Source: Hoylesella oralis ATCC 33269 (GTDB lineage Bacteria; Bacteroidota; Bacteroidia; Bacteroidales; Bacteroidaceae). Taken from it: 64,000 nt of DNA. Shown here in pieces: positions 9,417 to 18,758 of the stretch. How positions within the stretch are numbered: position 1 is the first letter of the stretch; each line of letters opens with the position of its first letter. The notes under the pieces were generated by a model. It saw nothing but the letters and a program-made list of their open reading frames with translations. It made no database searches and had not been told where the DNA came from. The translations under genes were made by a program, and so were the position numbers. Where the stretch lies: assembly GCF_000185145.2 (NCBI RefSeq), contig NZ_GL833118.1, positions 1 through 64,000 of the forward strand, given 5' to 3'.

Positions 9417-9987
9417 TTGCCATACACAGAGCATTAATAAAAGATAATTTTGAACCGGCTCTCATTATTGCGACAAACAAAATACAGATCAAGAATCTCA
9501 TAGGGAATTATAAAAGGGAAGATAAAATTATCTTTAGTATAAATTTTATGCGCTAAATTTATTCTTATTAATGATATATATCGGTGCTGAATAATAAGAG
9601 CAATGTAAAATATCTACTTTATTGTGTATACTCCTATGTCTTTGTTATTTTTTCTTTCATAGTATCATAAAATGGAAAAGTTATTGATTACAAATTATAT
9701 ATAATGGTATGAAAGCCGATGATATGACAGTAAATATTGGACGAGTGCCTTTCTCTGAATTTATTAGAATATATAATTCGGAGTTTCTACTATAGATTAA
9801 CGGTTTTTACTCCTTTCCTTTAATATCTCATTTGTTACAGCACGGGGTGTGATTGTCAAGATGACAATTTCCCTCCTTATTTTATTCTAAAGTGATTAGT
9901 GGATAAATGGAATGCCAATATCATACCAAGAGTAAGACGCAAAAAAAACTAAATAGTTGTAAATTAACTATTTAGTTTTTATTCCTG
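9417..9987. other. intergenic region, mostly empty
   Basis: About 570 AT-rich bases between rel and tRNA-Leu. It contains only a 28-codon open frame on the plus strand at 9709-9795 (starting MKADDMTVNIGR), which I cannot support as a gene, and several weak hairpins. The right end holds the terminator listed separately. Confidence 0.6.
9944..9980. terminator. bidirectional terminator after tRNA-Leu
   Basis: A long AT-rich palindrome, AACTAAATAGTT paired with AACTATTTAGTT, with A-runs on the left and T-runs on the right, so it can terminate in both directions. It lies just downstream (left) of the minus-strand tRNA. Confidence 0.8.
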
Positions 9988-10069
9988 TGCGCCTGATAGG
10001 ACTCGAACCTACACGTCGCAAAACACCAGATCCTAAGTCTGGCGCGTCTACCAATTCCGCCACAAGCGC
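9988..10069 (-). tRNA. tRNA-Leu (anticodon UAG)
   Basis: 82 bases on the minus strand. The acceptor stem GCGCTTG pairs with CAGGCGC (one G-U). The anticodon arm is CCAGA-CTTAGGA-TCTGG with TAG at the centre, reading CUA leucine codons. There is a long variable arm of the class II type and a T-arm GGTTCGAGTCC. CCA is not fully encoded (ACA follows). I see no integrated element at its 3' end. Confidence 0.95.
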
Positions 10070-10152
10070 AATGTAGCTGCAAAGGTAACTATTTTTATAG
10101 GATTTGCCAAGAATATTTCGAATTATTATCTATCGCCGGATTATAATCTGGG

Positions 10153-11157
10153 TTATTTGCACGATAGGAGGGCCCTTGCGTATTCAATGATTGTGTCTTT
10201 ACCTTTTGTGAAGTCGTCTGCTGTGAGCGATACGTTATGATGGGGCTCTATTCCGAACTCGCTACTTTCTTTATTCTTGTCGTACATGGGGCATGCCGAG
10301 AAGCGCACGCTCCATCCGTTTGGCAGTTCGCTCGAGAAAGGCAGCCCTGCTCCGCCGCCGGTTTTATCGCCAACCACGGTTACGAACGGGCACTGTTTCA
10401 TGTATTTTACAAATTCGTTGGCAGCACTGTACACCGATCGGTTGGTCAGTACTACTGCTCGTTTTTGCCAGCGCAAGCCGTTACCGGGCTTGAGCCATTG
10501 CTCTTTCATCGATGAAAAGTCGTTGTGTCCCTTTCCGATTTTATGCTGTATGTAACCGACTAATATCCTATCGTTGGTAAATCGCGATGCAAGCGTTTCA
10601 GCGCTTGTAAGTTGTCCTCCTGAATTGCTGCGTATATCGATAATGAGCCCGTTACATGGTGCCAGATAAAGTAATATGTCATCGAGACTCCCTGTACCGA
10701 TACCGTTTGCAAAAGAACTGCAGCGGAGATATCCGATGTTATCGTCGAGGATACGATACTGAATTCCCGAGGCAATGTGATAGTCGGTTCCTAAATATTT
10801 CCTTGTCAGTGTGTCGCTGAAGTTGTTCGGAAATTTCTCCCGCCAGCTCCAATAACGTCCTAAATCGAAAGTTGTATAGAGATTTACATGTCCGTCTTTC
10901 AGTTCTGAAAGCATATTCGTCAGCACCTCAAACTGCTGCCGTTCGGTCATGTTGCCGTTCATTTGTTTGGCATAGCGGGCATGTATCTCATTCCAGTCGA
11001 TATTCTTATAGTTGAAAAAGCAATAATGTTCATCGATGATGTGCCATAATGCTTCGAAATTTCCTTGCGGATTGTCGGTATATTCTTCTTCGCCGATGCA
11101 GCCGGTCAGTGCGAACATGGCTATAAGGGCATAGATAAACAGAAGCAGTCTTCTCAT
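10153..11157 (-). CDS. S41 family peptidase lipoprotein
   Basis: 334 residues. The N-terminus MRRLLLFIYALIAMFALTGC is a lipoprotein signal with the lipobox LTGC (Cys20). The S41 C-terminal-processing-type core shows LIIDIRSNSGG and the catalytic serine region NRSVYSAANEF, followed by GDKTGGGAGLP. No PDZ domain is evident, as in many Bacteroidales S41 lipoproteins. It is likely a periplasmic or outer-membrane-anchored serine protease. Its ATG overlaps the stop of the upstream DUF3316-like gene by 4 bases (ATGA), indicating translational coupling. Confidence 0.88.
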   Translation of the reverse strand: MRRLLLFIYALIAMFALTGCIGEEEYTDNPQGNFEALWHIIDEHYCFFNYKNIDWNEIHARYAKQMNGNMTERQQFEVLTNMLSELKDGHVNLYTTFDLGRYWSWREKFPNNFSDTLTRKYLGTDYHIASGIQYRILDDNIGYLRCSSFANGIGTGSLDDILLYLAPCNGLIIDIRSNSGGQLTSAETLASRFTNDRILVGYIQHKIGKGHNDFSSMKEQWLKPGNGLRWQKRAVVLTNRSVYSAANEFVKYMKQCPFVTVVGDKTGGGAGLPFSSELPNGWSVRFSACPMYDKNKESSEFGIEPHHNVSLTADDFTKGKDTIIEYARALLSCK

Positions 11158-11966
11158 GGATGTATTTTTATCAGTTGGAATTTCTTCACGATACCTATCA
11201 TCAGAGCGTGTGTATAGTGATGATATTTCAATTCGTTTACCTTTGCCTGTCGGTAATCTCCGAGGTATCCGACGCAGACAGTAGTATGGAGTAAATTGAA
11301 ATCGAAGGTAAGCATCTGGCGCAGAGAGGGCGTGTTGCCCAAATATGTGGGCACGATATTATGGTCGTAGTTGCCCTGTGAGAAAATCTCGTAGTATGAT
11401 TGTCCGTAATTGGGGGAAAACATAATGCCTGCAAGAGGAAAACATATTTCGTACCTCACATTGTGATAACCGCGGCGTATTCTGAATTTATAGTTGGCAG
11501 AGGTCGATGCGGCAATGCCAAATTGTGCTTTTGCCTGTGCCGGATTATTGGAGTTGCGCGTATTGTAGAGAAAGCCGACGCCGGTATCTATCATGCCTCC
11601 TGCCCTTAGTTGTAGCTTATTTTCCAGCAAAAGCCAGTTGTAATGCCATGCGTATTGGAATGTGTACATACCAAAAAGCTCTCTGCCGTTTCCGGCACGG
11701 TTATCGAGCCAAGCAAAACGGCCTTGGTGTACGATTTGCCGTGATATTCTGCTGTCGTCACGCTCGCGGGTAGTGTGCGACAGATAGCTGATTTCCGGCC
11801 CGCGATAATTCTCCCGAGAGAGGTAGGTGTCAAGGATGTTTGCGGTACCGATACCTATCATCTTCATATTGGTGATGGTTTTGTCGCTGCGAATTGTATC
11901 GTATTGTGCCGCCACAACCACGGGGAACAGCAGATTAAGGAGGGTAATGTTAACTTTCCTGCACAT
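11154..11966 (-). CDS. DUF3316-like secreted protein
   Basis: 270 residues with a short hydrophobic N-terminus (ITLLNLLFPVVVAAQ) and a body rich in alternating aromatic and polar residues that suggests beta-strands of an outer-membrane or periplasmic protein. Segments such as YLSRENYRGPEISYLSHTTR and a C-terminal YHHYTHALMIGIVKKFQL fit the Bacteroidales DUF3316 group as I remember it; this is recognition, not a search. Its start overlaps the 3' end of parC by 17 bases and its stop overlaps the S41 peptidase start. Function unknown. Confidence 0.65.
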   Translation of the reverse strand: MCRKVNITLLNLLFPVVVAAQYDTIRSDKTITNMKMIGIGTANILDTYLSRENYRGPEISYLSHTTRERDDSRISRQIVHQGRFAWLDNRAGNGRELFGMYTFQYAWHYNWLLLENKLQLRAGGMIDTGVGFLYNTRNSNNPAQAKAQFGIAASTSANYKFRIRRGYHNVRYEICFPLAGIMFSPNYGQSYYEIFSQGNYDHNIVPTYLGNTPSLRQMLTFDFNLLHTTVCVGYLGDYRQAKVNELKYHHYTHALMIGIVKKFQLIKIHP

Positions 11967-14667
11967 TATCGTCTTCTGAGAACAAGCTCAGTTGTCCTGT
12001 TATTTCGTCAATTACTTGTTGTTGACTCTTGCCTGCATCGGGATCGAGATTTTCTTCCGATGCATTCGTTTCATTCGAATTGTCATCGTCTGTTTCCGGT
12101 TCAGGGAGGCGGATAGGCTCTAATTCCGTAATTTTGTCTACTTCCCATGTTGTAATACGTTTGCCCTTGGCCTTGAAGCCTTTTATGCCTACAAACTGTT
12201 CAACATCTATCTCCATAGGTTGCCGTGCCGCATCGTTGCCGCCGAATGTAACTTCTATGCGTGGATAAACGGTGTCTGTAAGCAACAAGAGTTTGCTTTC
12301 GGCATTCTCGCCAATGTAGTTTTGATGCTTTTTAATGGCCTCCATGCAGAAACGCTTAATATAAGGATAGTTGTTGTTGTCGGCATCGAACAGCACAGCA
12401 CTCCATACCTTATCCGGATCCCATTTTTCGATAACCTTGATATTATTCTCGTAATGGTTATTCGCATCGAAGTTAGTAATGTAGAAATCGCCGTTATCAA
12501 GCACTACGAGAATAGAGTCTTCATCGTTGAACTCACCAAGGAAGCGCCCATGATCTTCATAGTTGATGCGGTTGACATCGGGATCGAACCACACTTTTCG
12601 CCCCCCCAATGTACTATGCCCGTGGCTCTTCAAACCAATGCGATGAATATTTCTTTTGGTCAGCAAATTACCTTTCGAGGCACGTCCCTTGATGATAATT
12701 TCCGAAAAGTCTTTCTCCAAGAAGATATTCTGTTTTTTCTTTTTCGGATCGGGATCGAGCGTAATCTTGATAACTTCGGCCTCTCCGTTCGGATTTGCCG
12801 TGAAATACATCACCTTGGAGCCCGGTGTACCCTGCGTAAGGTCGTATTCTTTATCGCGCGTCATGCTGGTTACGTTAAAGCGCTTGATGAAATAGTAGCC
12901 CTGTTTGCCGTCTCTGTAGACTACATTATATATAGTTCGGCGGTCGTTCTTCTTGAAAACCTGTACATGGATGACGTTCTTACCTACGAAAATCTTGTCT
13001 GCCACGCGGATAATCTTGTACTTGCCATCGCGGTAGAAGATAATAATATCGTCGATATCCGAGCAGTTACAGATATATTCGTCTTTCTTTAAACCAGTTC
13101 CCACGAAGCCCTCGGCACGGTTGATGTACAGTTTTTCGTTGGCTTCCACCACTTTTGTCGCCTCGATTGTATCGAAATTTTTAATTTCCGTGAGCCTCGG
13201 ATGGTCTTTGCCATATTTGTCTTTGATAAACTGGAACCAACTTATCGTTACTTCAGTCATGTGGTCGAGATCGTGTTTGATATCTTTAATCTCGGCAAGT
13301 ATCTTTGCAATGAGCTCGTCGGCTTTGTCTTTGTTGAATTTAAGAATACGCTGCATTTTGATTTCCATCAATCTGAGGATATCATCGCGCGTGATTTCAC
13401 GAATGAAAGTGGGCTTGAACGGCTCCAGCCGGCTGTCGATATGTGCAACGGCAGCATCCATATTCTTGGCTTCCTCGAACTTCTTGTCCTTATAAATGCG
13501 CTCTTCAATGAAGATTTTTTCCAAAGAAGCGAAGAAAAGCTGTTCGTTCAGTTCCTTCATACGGATGAGCAGTTCCTTACGGAGCAGGCCCATCGTGCTG
13601 TCGACACTATGGCGCAGCACGTCGCTGACGGTGAGGAAGCAGGGCTTGTTGTCTTCTATAACGCAGCAGTTCGGCGATATGTTGATTTCGCAATCGCTGA
13701 ATGCGTAAAGCGCATCGATAGTCTTGTCCGACGAGACGCCCGGTGCAAGGTGCACTTGTATCTCAACTTCGGCCGCCGTATTGTCGTCTACCTTGCGTGC
13801 CTTTATCTTTCCCTTGTCTATGGCTTTCAGAATAGAGTCGATGAGCGTCGTAGTTGTCTTGCTGAACGGTATCTCCTTAATCACGAGCGTCTTGTTGTCG
13901 AGCTTCTCGATCTTGGCTCGTACTTTCAGTGTTCCGCCTCGCTGTCCGTCGTTGTATTTGCTTACATCGATGCTGCCTCCCGTGGGAAAGTCGGGATAAA
14001 TACAGAAGTCTTCACCTTTCAGATAGCTGATGGCCGCATCGCAGATATCGTTCAAGTTGTGCGGAAGTATCTTCGAAGTCAGTCCTACGGCAATACCTTC
14101 TGCCCCCTGTGCAAGGAGTAAGGGAAATTTAACGGGCAACGTGATGGGTTCTTTGTTACGCCCGTCGTAACTAAGTTGCCATTCTGTAGTCTTCGGATTG
14201 AAAACCACGTCTAATGCAAACTTAGACAAGCGGGCTTCTATATATCGGGGAGCGGCCGCACGGTCGCCTGTTAAGATGTTTCCCCAGTTGCCCTGTGTGT
14301 CTACAAGCAAGTCCTTCTGGCCCATCTGCACCAATGCGTCGCCGATAGAAGCGTCTCCGTGGGGGTGAAACTGCATGGTATGTCCCACGATGTTGGCCAC
14401 CTTGTTGTAGCGTCCGTCGTCCATACGCTTCATGGAGTGCAATATACGCCGCTGAACCGGTTTGAGGCCGTCTTCTATATGCGGCACTGCACGCTCGAGG
14501 ATTACGTATGAAGCGTAGTCGAGGAACCAGTTTTTATACATTCCGCTTAAATGATGTACGGCCGAGGCATCGAACCTGTCGGCAGGCTTATAGTCGGAAT
14601 GGCTGTCTGTCTGCAACTCCTCGTTGTCGTTTTCTATAATTTCGTTGTCTTTTATTTCGTCGTCCAT
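11950..14667 (-). CDS. parC: DNA topoisomerase IV subunit A
   Basis: 905 residues from MDDEIKDNE; the frame is open 17 codons further upstream, but that extension looks untranslated. The type IIA catalytic core has LKPVQRRILHSM and the active-site tyrosine in AAPRYIEARLS. The C-terminal half has the beta-pinwheel repeats but no evident GyrA box (QRRGGKG), which favours ParC over GyrA. The acidic tail (PEPETDDDNSNETNASEENL) is typical of Bacteroidetes ParC. It decatenates daughter chromosomes together with ParE, which is not in this window. First gene of a three-gene overlapping leftward operon. Confidence 0.9.
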   Translation of the reverse strand: MDDEIKDNEIIENDNEELQTDSHSDYKPADRFDASAVHHLSGMYKNWFLDYASYVILERAVPHIEDGLKPVQRRILHSMKRMDDGRYNKVANIVGHTMQFHPHGDASIGDALVQMGQKDLLVDTQGNWGNILTGDRAAAPRYIEARLSKFALDVVFNPKTTEWQLSYDGRNKEPITLPVKFPLLLAQGAEGIAVGLTSKILPHNLNDICDAAISYLKGEDFCIYPDFPTGGSIDVSKYNDGQRGGTLKVRAKIEKLDNKTLVIKEIPFSKTTTTLIDSILKAIDKGKIKARKVDDNTAAEVEIQVHLAPGVSSDKTIDALYAFSDCEINISPNCCVIEDNKPCFLTVSDVLRHSVDSTMGLLRKELLIRMKELNEQLFFASLEKIFIEERIYKDKKFEEAKNMDAAVAHIDSRLEPFKPTFIREITRDDILRLMEIKMQRILKFNKDKADELIAKILAEIKDIKHDLDHMTEVTISWFQFIKDKYGKDHPRLTEIKNFDTIEATKVVEANEKLYINRAEGFVGTGLKKDEYICNCSDIDDIIIFYRDGKYKIIRVADKIFVGKNVIHVQVFKKNDRRTIYNVVYRDGKQGYYFIKRFNVTSMTRDKEYDLTQGTPGSKVMYFTANPNGEAEVIKITLDPDPKKKKQNIFLEKDFSEIIIKGRASKGNLLTKRNIHRIGLKSHGHSTLGGRKVWFDPDVNRINYEDHGRFLGEFNDEDSILVVLDNGDFYITNFDANNHYENNIKVIEKWDPDKVWSAVLFDADNNNYPYIKRFCMEAIKKHQNYIGENAESKLLLLTDTVYPRIEVTFGGNDAARQPMEIDVEQFVGIKGFKAKGKRITTWEVDKITELEPIRLPEPETDDDNSNETNASEENLDPDAGKSQQQVIDEITGQLSLFSEDDNVQES

Positions 14668-14810
14668 GTTATACGGATTTGTCTTTCGTGACTTATGCAA
14701 TAGTCGCAAAATTAACATAAAACGTTGGAATAAGCAAATAAAAAGGGATAAAAACGAGATGTGCGGAATAGGGGAGAGGCGGACAGGCTGCCATTTTGCA
14801 GTTTATTTCC

Positions 14811-14955
14811 AGCCGTATTCTCCCCCTATTTGGGGGAGTTAGAGGGGGAATTTACAACCTATTGATTACGAATACATTATAAACACTTTTTATACATCGC
14901 CTATCTAAGGCCGTTAGGTGAGCAATATAACGAACTCAGACAGTACATCTAAGGA
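14811..14955 (+). repeat. dispersed repeat, copy A (short)
   Basis: Begins with CCGTATTCTCCCCCTATTTG and a C-run/G-run hairpin (CCCCCTATTTGGGGG). It continues through TTGATTACGAATACATTATA to GCCTATCTAAGG. The same ordered blocks recur at 31620-31916 and, inverted, at 37604-37905. This copy lacks the CCTTCGGAGG hairpin part. Confidence 0.7.
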
Positions 14956-14988
14956 TTACAATCTTATATTTATCCTTCGTATGGGCAC

Positions 14989-15750
14989 TCATCCGGCGGA
15001 GAAAACAAGATTGTTTACTGTGCTTTCGATGGGATTATAGCAGAAACCTTCGTACTCGAAAGTCTTGATACTTTCGATGTCTTGCAATTTATTTTTTATA
15101 ACATAGCGCGCCATGGCGCCACGACACATCTTGGCATACACCACGACTGTCTTCAGTATATCGCCTTTCAGTACCATGAAATCGACTTCTATCACCTTTA
15201 TTTCGCGTTTTATACGGTGCCAGTCGAACAAACCTTTCATTTCTTCGCTGGCTAAGTTCAGTAGTATGCCGTCGTCCTGTTTTGCGGATTCGATAAGAAC
15301 ATCGGTCAAAAGTGGCTTCCAGTAGTCGAACATACGCTGGTCTTGGTGCTTCGGGAGCCTTATGTATCCCTCCAATCGATAGTTTTTAATACGGTCGAGC
15401 GGTCGCAGTAGTCCGTACAGGAACGATGTGATCCACAGATGTTTTTGCGCAAAAGCGAAGTCGTCCGCGCTGAAATCCTCCGCCCGCAGGTGCTTGTAGG
15501 CGATGCCGGTGTAGGAGAGTACGGCTGCAAGTTTAGGTTCCGGCTCCAAAAAAGTGGTGTATCTCATTTTATTGAGTGCCCCGATCTGGCGGTTGGTCTT
15601 CATCATTTCCGCAAGTTCTTCGGCACTGTATTTCATCATTTCCAAGGCGTTGGCTTCAGCTTCCTGTTGAAATAGCGGTACTGTTTTTACCGTAGGAGTA
15701 GCGTGGCTCACGGGTTTCATGTCCTTGGCGCAAGCGAGTAATATTTGCAT
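14989..15750 (-). CDS. yaaA: peroxide stress protein YaaA
   Basis: 253 residues, full length for the family. The start MQILLACAKDMKP and the body (LNKMRYTTFLEPEPKLAAVLSY near residue 65, FLYGLLRPLDRIKNYRLEGY near residue 110, the C-terminal KTFEYEGFCYNP) match the YaaA/DUF328 family. In E. coli YaaA lowers intracellular free iron during hydrogen peroxide stress and has a DNA-binding HhH-like fold. It is divergent from glyS and probably monocistronic. Confidence 0.9.
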   Translation of the reverse strand: MQILLACAKDMKPVSHATPTVKTVPLFQQEAEANALEMMKYSAEELAEMMKTNRQIGALNKMRYTTFLEPEPKLAAVLSYTGIAYKHLRAEDFSADDFAFAQKHLWITSFLYGLLRPLDRIKNYRLEGYIRLPKHQDQRMFDYWKPLLTDVLIESAKQDDGILLNLASEEMKGLFDWHRIKREIKVIEVDFMVLKGDILKTVVVYAKMCRGAMARYVIKNKLQDIESIKTFEYEGFCYNPIESTVNNLVFSAG

Positions 15751-15875
15751 GTGTTATTGATTTTTGTGTGTAAAGGTACAAATAAATAATTTATTTTGTT
15801 TTTTCGTATCATGTGGCCTTCCCTAATTTATAAAGTTTTTGCATTTGTTATTAACGGTCTGTCGAAAAATATCTG

Positions 15876-15883
15876 TACCTTTG
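15876..15883 (+). promoter_or_regulatory. glyS promoter, -7 box
   Basis: TACCTTTG followed by CG, a match to TAnnTTTG, about 30 bases before the glyS ATG. No clean -33 TTG at 20 bases. Confidence 0.5.
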
Positions 15884-15913
15884 CGCGGTAAATAGATTAA
15901 TAATGTTATAGAC

Positions 15914-17455
15914 ATGGCACAAGAAGATGTTTTTAAGAAGATCGTTTCCCACTGCAAAGAGTACGGATTTGTCTTCCCAAGTAGCGACGTATATGACGGT
16001 TTGGCCGCCGTTTATGATTATGGACAGAACGGCGTGGAGCTGAAAAATAATATAAAAGAGTATTGGTGGAAGAGCATGGTATTGCTGCATGAGAACATTG
16101 TAGGTATCGACTCGGCCATCTTCATGCACCCTATGATTTGGAAAGCTTCTGGTCATGTCGATGCTTTTAATGATCCCTTGATCGATAACCGCGACTCCAA
16201 GAAGCGTTATCGTGCCGATAATCTGATAGAAGACCAGATAGGTAAGTACGAAGAAAAGATAGAAAAAGAGGTGTCGAAAGCACGTAAACGCTTCGGAGAG
16301 GCATTCGATGAGGCTAAATTCCGTGCTACCAATCCGCGTGTGATGGAGCATCAGCAGAAGCGCGATGCACTGCATGAGCGTTATACTAAGGCTATGCAGG
16401 GGCCGGATTTGGAGGAGCTGAAGCAGATTATCCTCGATGAAGGCATCGTTGATCCTATCTCCGGTACGAAGAATTGGACGGATGTACGCCAGTTCAACCT
16501 TATGTTTTCGACTGAAATGGGCTCTACTTCTGAGAGTACGAATAGGATTTATTTGCGCCCGGAGACGGCACAAGGCATATTCGTAAACTATCTCAACGTG
16601 CAGAAGACCGGTCGCATGAAATTGCCGTTCGGTATCGCACAGATCGGGAAAGCATTCCGAAATGAGATCGTAGCCCGCCAGTTTATCTTCCGTATGCGTG
16701 AGTTCGAACAGATGGAGATGCAGTTCTTTGTAAAGCCGGGCACCGAAATGAAGTGGTTCGAGACGTGGAAAGAAACACGTATGAAGTGGCATCAGGCGCT
16801 CGGTTTCGGTGCTGATAACTATCGTTTCCATGATCATGAGAAGCTGGCCCACTATGCCAATGCGGCCACAGATATAGAGTTTAAGATGCCTTTTGGCTTC
16901 AAAGAGGTGGAAGGAATACACTCCCGAACGGACTTTGACCTATCGCAACACGAGAAATTCAGTGGGAGACAAATCAAATATTTCGATCCCGAAACCAACG
17001 AAAGCTATACTCCGTACGACATAGAAACGTCGATCGGGGTGGATAGAATGTTCCTCAGTGTAATGTGCCATGCCTTTACAGAGGAGACGCTCGATAATGG
17101 TGAGTCGCGTGTGGTACTGAAATTGCCCGAGGCCTTGGCGCCTGTAAAGTGCGCAGTACTGCCGCTTGTGAAGAAAGATGGGCTGCCCGAAAAGGCTCGC
17201 GAGATAGTAGACGAGCTGAAATTCCATTTCAATACACATTATGAAGAGAAGGATTCCATCGGGAAGCGGTATCGCCGACAAGATGCAATCGGTACGCCTT
17301 TCTGCGTTACAGTGGATCATGACACGTTGAACGACAATAAGGTAACGCTGCGTTTTCGCGATTCAATGGAGCAAGAGCGTGTAGATATTTCGCAACTTCG
17401 TGGCATTATCGAGGATAGAGTGAGCATTACAAGTCTTTTGAAGAAACTACAATAA
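15914..17455 (+). CDS. glyS: glycine--tRNA ligase (dimeric type)
   Basis: 513 residues, the class II alpha2 type. Recognisable parts: the N-terminal block SSDVYDGLAAVYDYGQNGVE, motif 2 region GKAFRNEIVARQFIFRMREF near residue 255, FDLSQHEKFSG, and motif 3 SIGVDRMFL near residue 375. The C-terminal anticodon-binding domain follows (APVKCAVLPLVKKDG). It charges tRNA-Gly in the cytoplasm. The TAA is immediately followed by the ATG of the FKBP gene, so the two are probably co-translated. Confidence 0.97.
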   Translation: MAQEDVFKKIVSHCKEYGFVFPSSDVYDGLAAVYDYGQNGVELKNNIKEYWWKSMVLLHENIVGIDSAIFMHPMIWKASGHVDAFNDPLIDNRDSKKRYRADNLIEDQIGKYEEKIEKEVSKARKRFGEAFDEAKFRATNPRVMEHQQKRDALHERYTKAMQGPDLEELKQIILDEGIVDPISGTKNWTDVRQFNLMFSTEMGSTSESTNRIYLRPETAQGIFVNYLNVQKTGRMKLPFGIAQIGKAFRNEIVARQFIFRMREFEQMEMQFFVKPGTEMKWFETWKETRMKWHQALGFGADNYRFHDHEKLAHYANAATDIEFKMPFGFKEVEGIHSRTDFDLSQHEKFSGRQIKYFDPETNESYTPYDIETSIGVDRMFLSVMCHAFTEETLDNGESRVVLKLPEALAPVKCAVLPLVKKDGLPEKAREIVDELKFHFNTHYEEKDSIGKRYRRQDAIGTPFCVTVDHDTLNDNKVTLRFRDSMEQERVDISQLRGIIEDRVSITSLLKKLQ

Positions 17456-18115
17456 ATGAAAAATAAGGTTATATTACATGTGTCGTTGCTGTTTGTAGTC
17501 GCATTATCGATGGCATCTTGCAGCGAAAACGATAACAAAGTAGAGGAGTTTGCCGACTGGCAAAACGTCAACGAAGCGTATTTCCAAAAGCTCTATACCG
17601 CTACTCAACAGAAGATAGCCTCGGGAGATACGAGTTGGAAGATTATACGCAATTGGTCTACACCGGAGGATAATACCAACTTTAAGGCATCTTCTACCGA
17701 TCATATCATTGTCCATGTGCTCAATGAGAGTACAAGTACATCGGGTAGTCCTCTATATTCCGATTCCGTAAAAGTGAACTACCGCGGAAGATTAGTACCC
17801 TCTGCGAGTTACGTAAACGGATATGTTTTCGACCAAACATATACCGGCACTTACAATCCGCAGACGGCTATGTCGGTGACATTGGCCGTAAGAGGCGTGG
17901 TCGATGGGTTTTCTACAGCGCTTCAGAATATGAAGATAGGCGACCGATGGGAGGTTTATATCCCTTATCAGTTGGGTTATCAAACCAGAACTTCGGGCAC
18001 TGTACCGGCTTATTCCACGCTTATTTTCGACATGGCACTCGTCAGTTTCTACCGCGCGGGAGTAGATGTACCGGAAGTAAGTGCCAAGGCGAACAATCTA
18101 TGGGTTGAGGAATAA
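17456..18115 (+). CDS. FKBP-type peptidyl-prolyl isomerase lipoprotein
   Basis: 219 residues. The lipobox ends at Cys22 (ALSMASC). The C-terminal FKBP domain is visible from DSVKVNYRGRLV through FDQTYTG, VVDGFSTALQNMKIGDRWEVYIP and AYSTLIFDMALVSF, the last being the family's terminal strand. It catalyses prolyl cis-trans isomerisation in periplasmic or surface protein folding. It starts directly after the glyS stop codon with no spacer and ends before a strong terminator. Confidence 0.92.
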   Translation: MKNKVILHVSLLFVVALSMASCSENDNKVEEFADWQNVNEAYFQKLYTATQQKIASGDTSWKIIRNWSTPEDNTNFKASSTDHIIVHVLNESTSTSGSPLYSDSVKVNYRGRLVPSASYVNGYVFDQTYTGTYNPQTAMSVTLAVRGVVDGFSTALQNMKIGDRWEVYIPYQLGYQTRTSGTVPAYSTLIFDMALVSFYRAGVDVPEVSAKANNLWVEE

Positions 18116-18158
18116 GCGAGACGGGCAAGCGCGATAGTACATATATAATAAGGTGTAA

Positions 18159-18201
18159 ACGCATCATGTACGAGAATATACTCTGCATGATGCGTATTTT
18201 T
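18159..18201 (+). terminator. terminator after FKBP gene
   Basis: Perfect 10-bp stem ACGCATCATG (18159-18168) / CATGATGCGT (18186-18195) followed by ATTTTTG. It ends the glyS-FKBP transcript and lies left of the IME1 junction, so it is native chromosome. Confidence 0.9.
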
Positions 18202-18280
18202 GTTTATCTTGTGTGCGGGCACAATAATGTTGATTTATATCAAAAAACAAGAATATAATATATATTTTCCGTCGAAATTC

Positions 18281-18312
18281 TTGTGTGTGTCCGCAAACAG
18301 GTGTATCTTTGC
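18281..18312 (+). promoter_or_regulatory. perfect promoter at the left junction of IME1, possibly the original MATE promoter
   Basis: TTG at 18281-18283, 20 bases, then TATCTTTG at 18304-18311: an ideal Bacteroidetes promoter. The last bases are also GTATCTTTGC (18303-18312), a match to GTANNTTTGC, the core recombined by CTnDOT-type integrases. A second match, GTAACTTTGC, lies at 29738-29747 beside the MATE gene in the same orientation. No convincing gene follows this promoter. I infer that the element inserted here and separated it from the MATE gene. Confidence 0.6.
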
Positions 18313-18390
18313 ATCGTCGAAAAGATAAAAGACAACACCGATAGATATTAAAACTTAAGGAAAAAGAAAAATTTGAGAGATAACACAAAA

Positions 18391-18498
18391 GGTATTAGTA
18401 AGGCAGAAAGATTAGGATAACAGACAGACGTTTGAGAGAAATAAAGAGAGTTATAGTCGGGTGTTGAAGGTATTAGTAAGGCAAAAAGATCAGGATAA
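18391..18498 (+). repeat. two 30-base direct repeats at the left end of IME1
   Basis: Near-identical copies at 18391-18420 and 18469-18498, 78 bases apart, both starting GGTATTAGTAAGGCA and ending AGGATAA, with only two differences. They lie in a purine-rich, gene-free stretch and could be recombinase arm-type sites or part of an untranslated leader. Confidence 0.6.
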
Positions 18499-18623
18499 GG
18501 AATAAAGGTGTTGGTTTAAGGTAAACGAAAAGATTGTAATAAGGACGACAGACACCGACAGAGAATGTTCGATAGGTGAGAGACAAAATCAAGTTCTAAA
18601 GGTAAAGGTTTTTAGGTTTAGGT

Positions 18624-18758
18624 ATGATGAAAAGCCATGTTGCAGCATCAGCTGCACTGGCAATGTGGGCGGGAGACAGGCAAGAGCGTTCATGTTCGCC
18701 CATGTTGATTTTTTGTTTGCAAACTATCTTGTTGAAGAACAGAGTGTTACCATTTTAG
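18624..18758 (+). other. small open frame of 44 codons downstream of the junction promoter
   Basis: Starts with ATGATG (MMKSHVAASAALAMWAG) and ends TAG at 18756-18758. It is the only plausible frame in the 300 bases behind the promoter at 18281. It contains a hairpin (CAATGTGGGCG at about 18659 with CGCCCATGTTG near 18701, then ATTTTTTG) that looks like a terminator, so the frame may be a fragment or not translated. I recognise no family. The rest of 18313-18958 holds only the repeats listed. Confidence 0.25.

Noticed and set aside
9988..10069. tRNA-Leu as attachment site of IME1
   Set aside because: The element starts 8 kb away and no copy of the tRNA 3' end is seen at its borders.
12220..14121. 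Long plus-strand frames (290 and 306 residues)
   Set aside because: Antisense to parC, whose protein is clearly conserved; they arise from its codon bias.
11950..14667. Annotation as DNA gyrase subunit A
   Set aside because: No GyrA-box motif in the C-terminal domain, and the acidic tail and operon fit ParC. A phylogeny would settle it.
15851..16921. 356-residue minus-strand frame
   Set aside because: Antisense to glyS.
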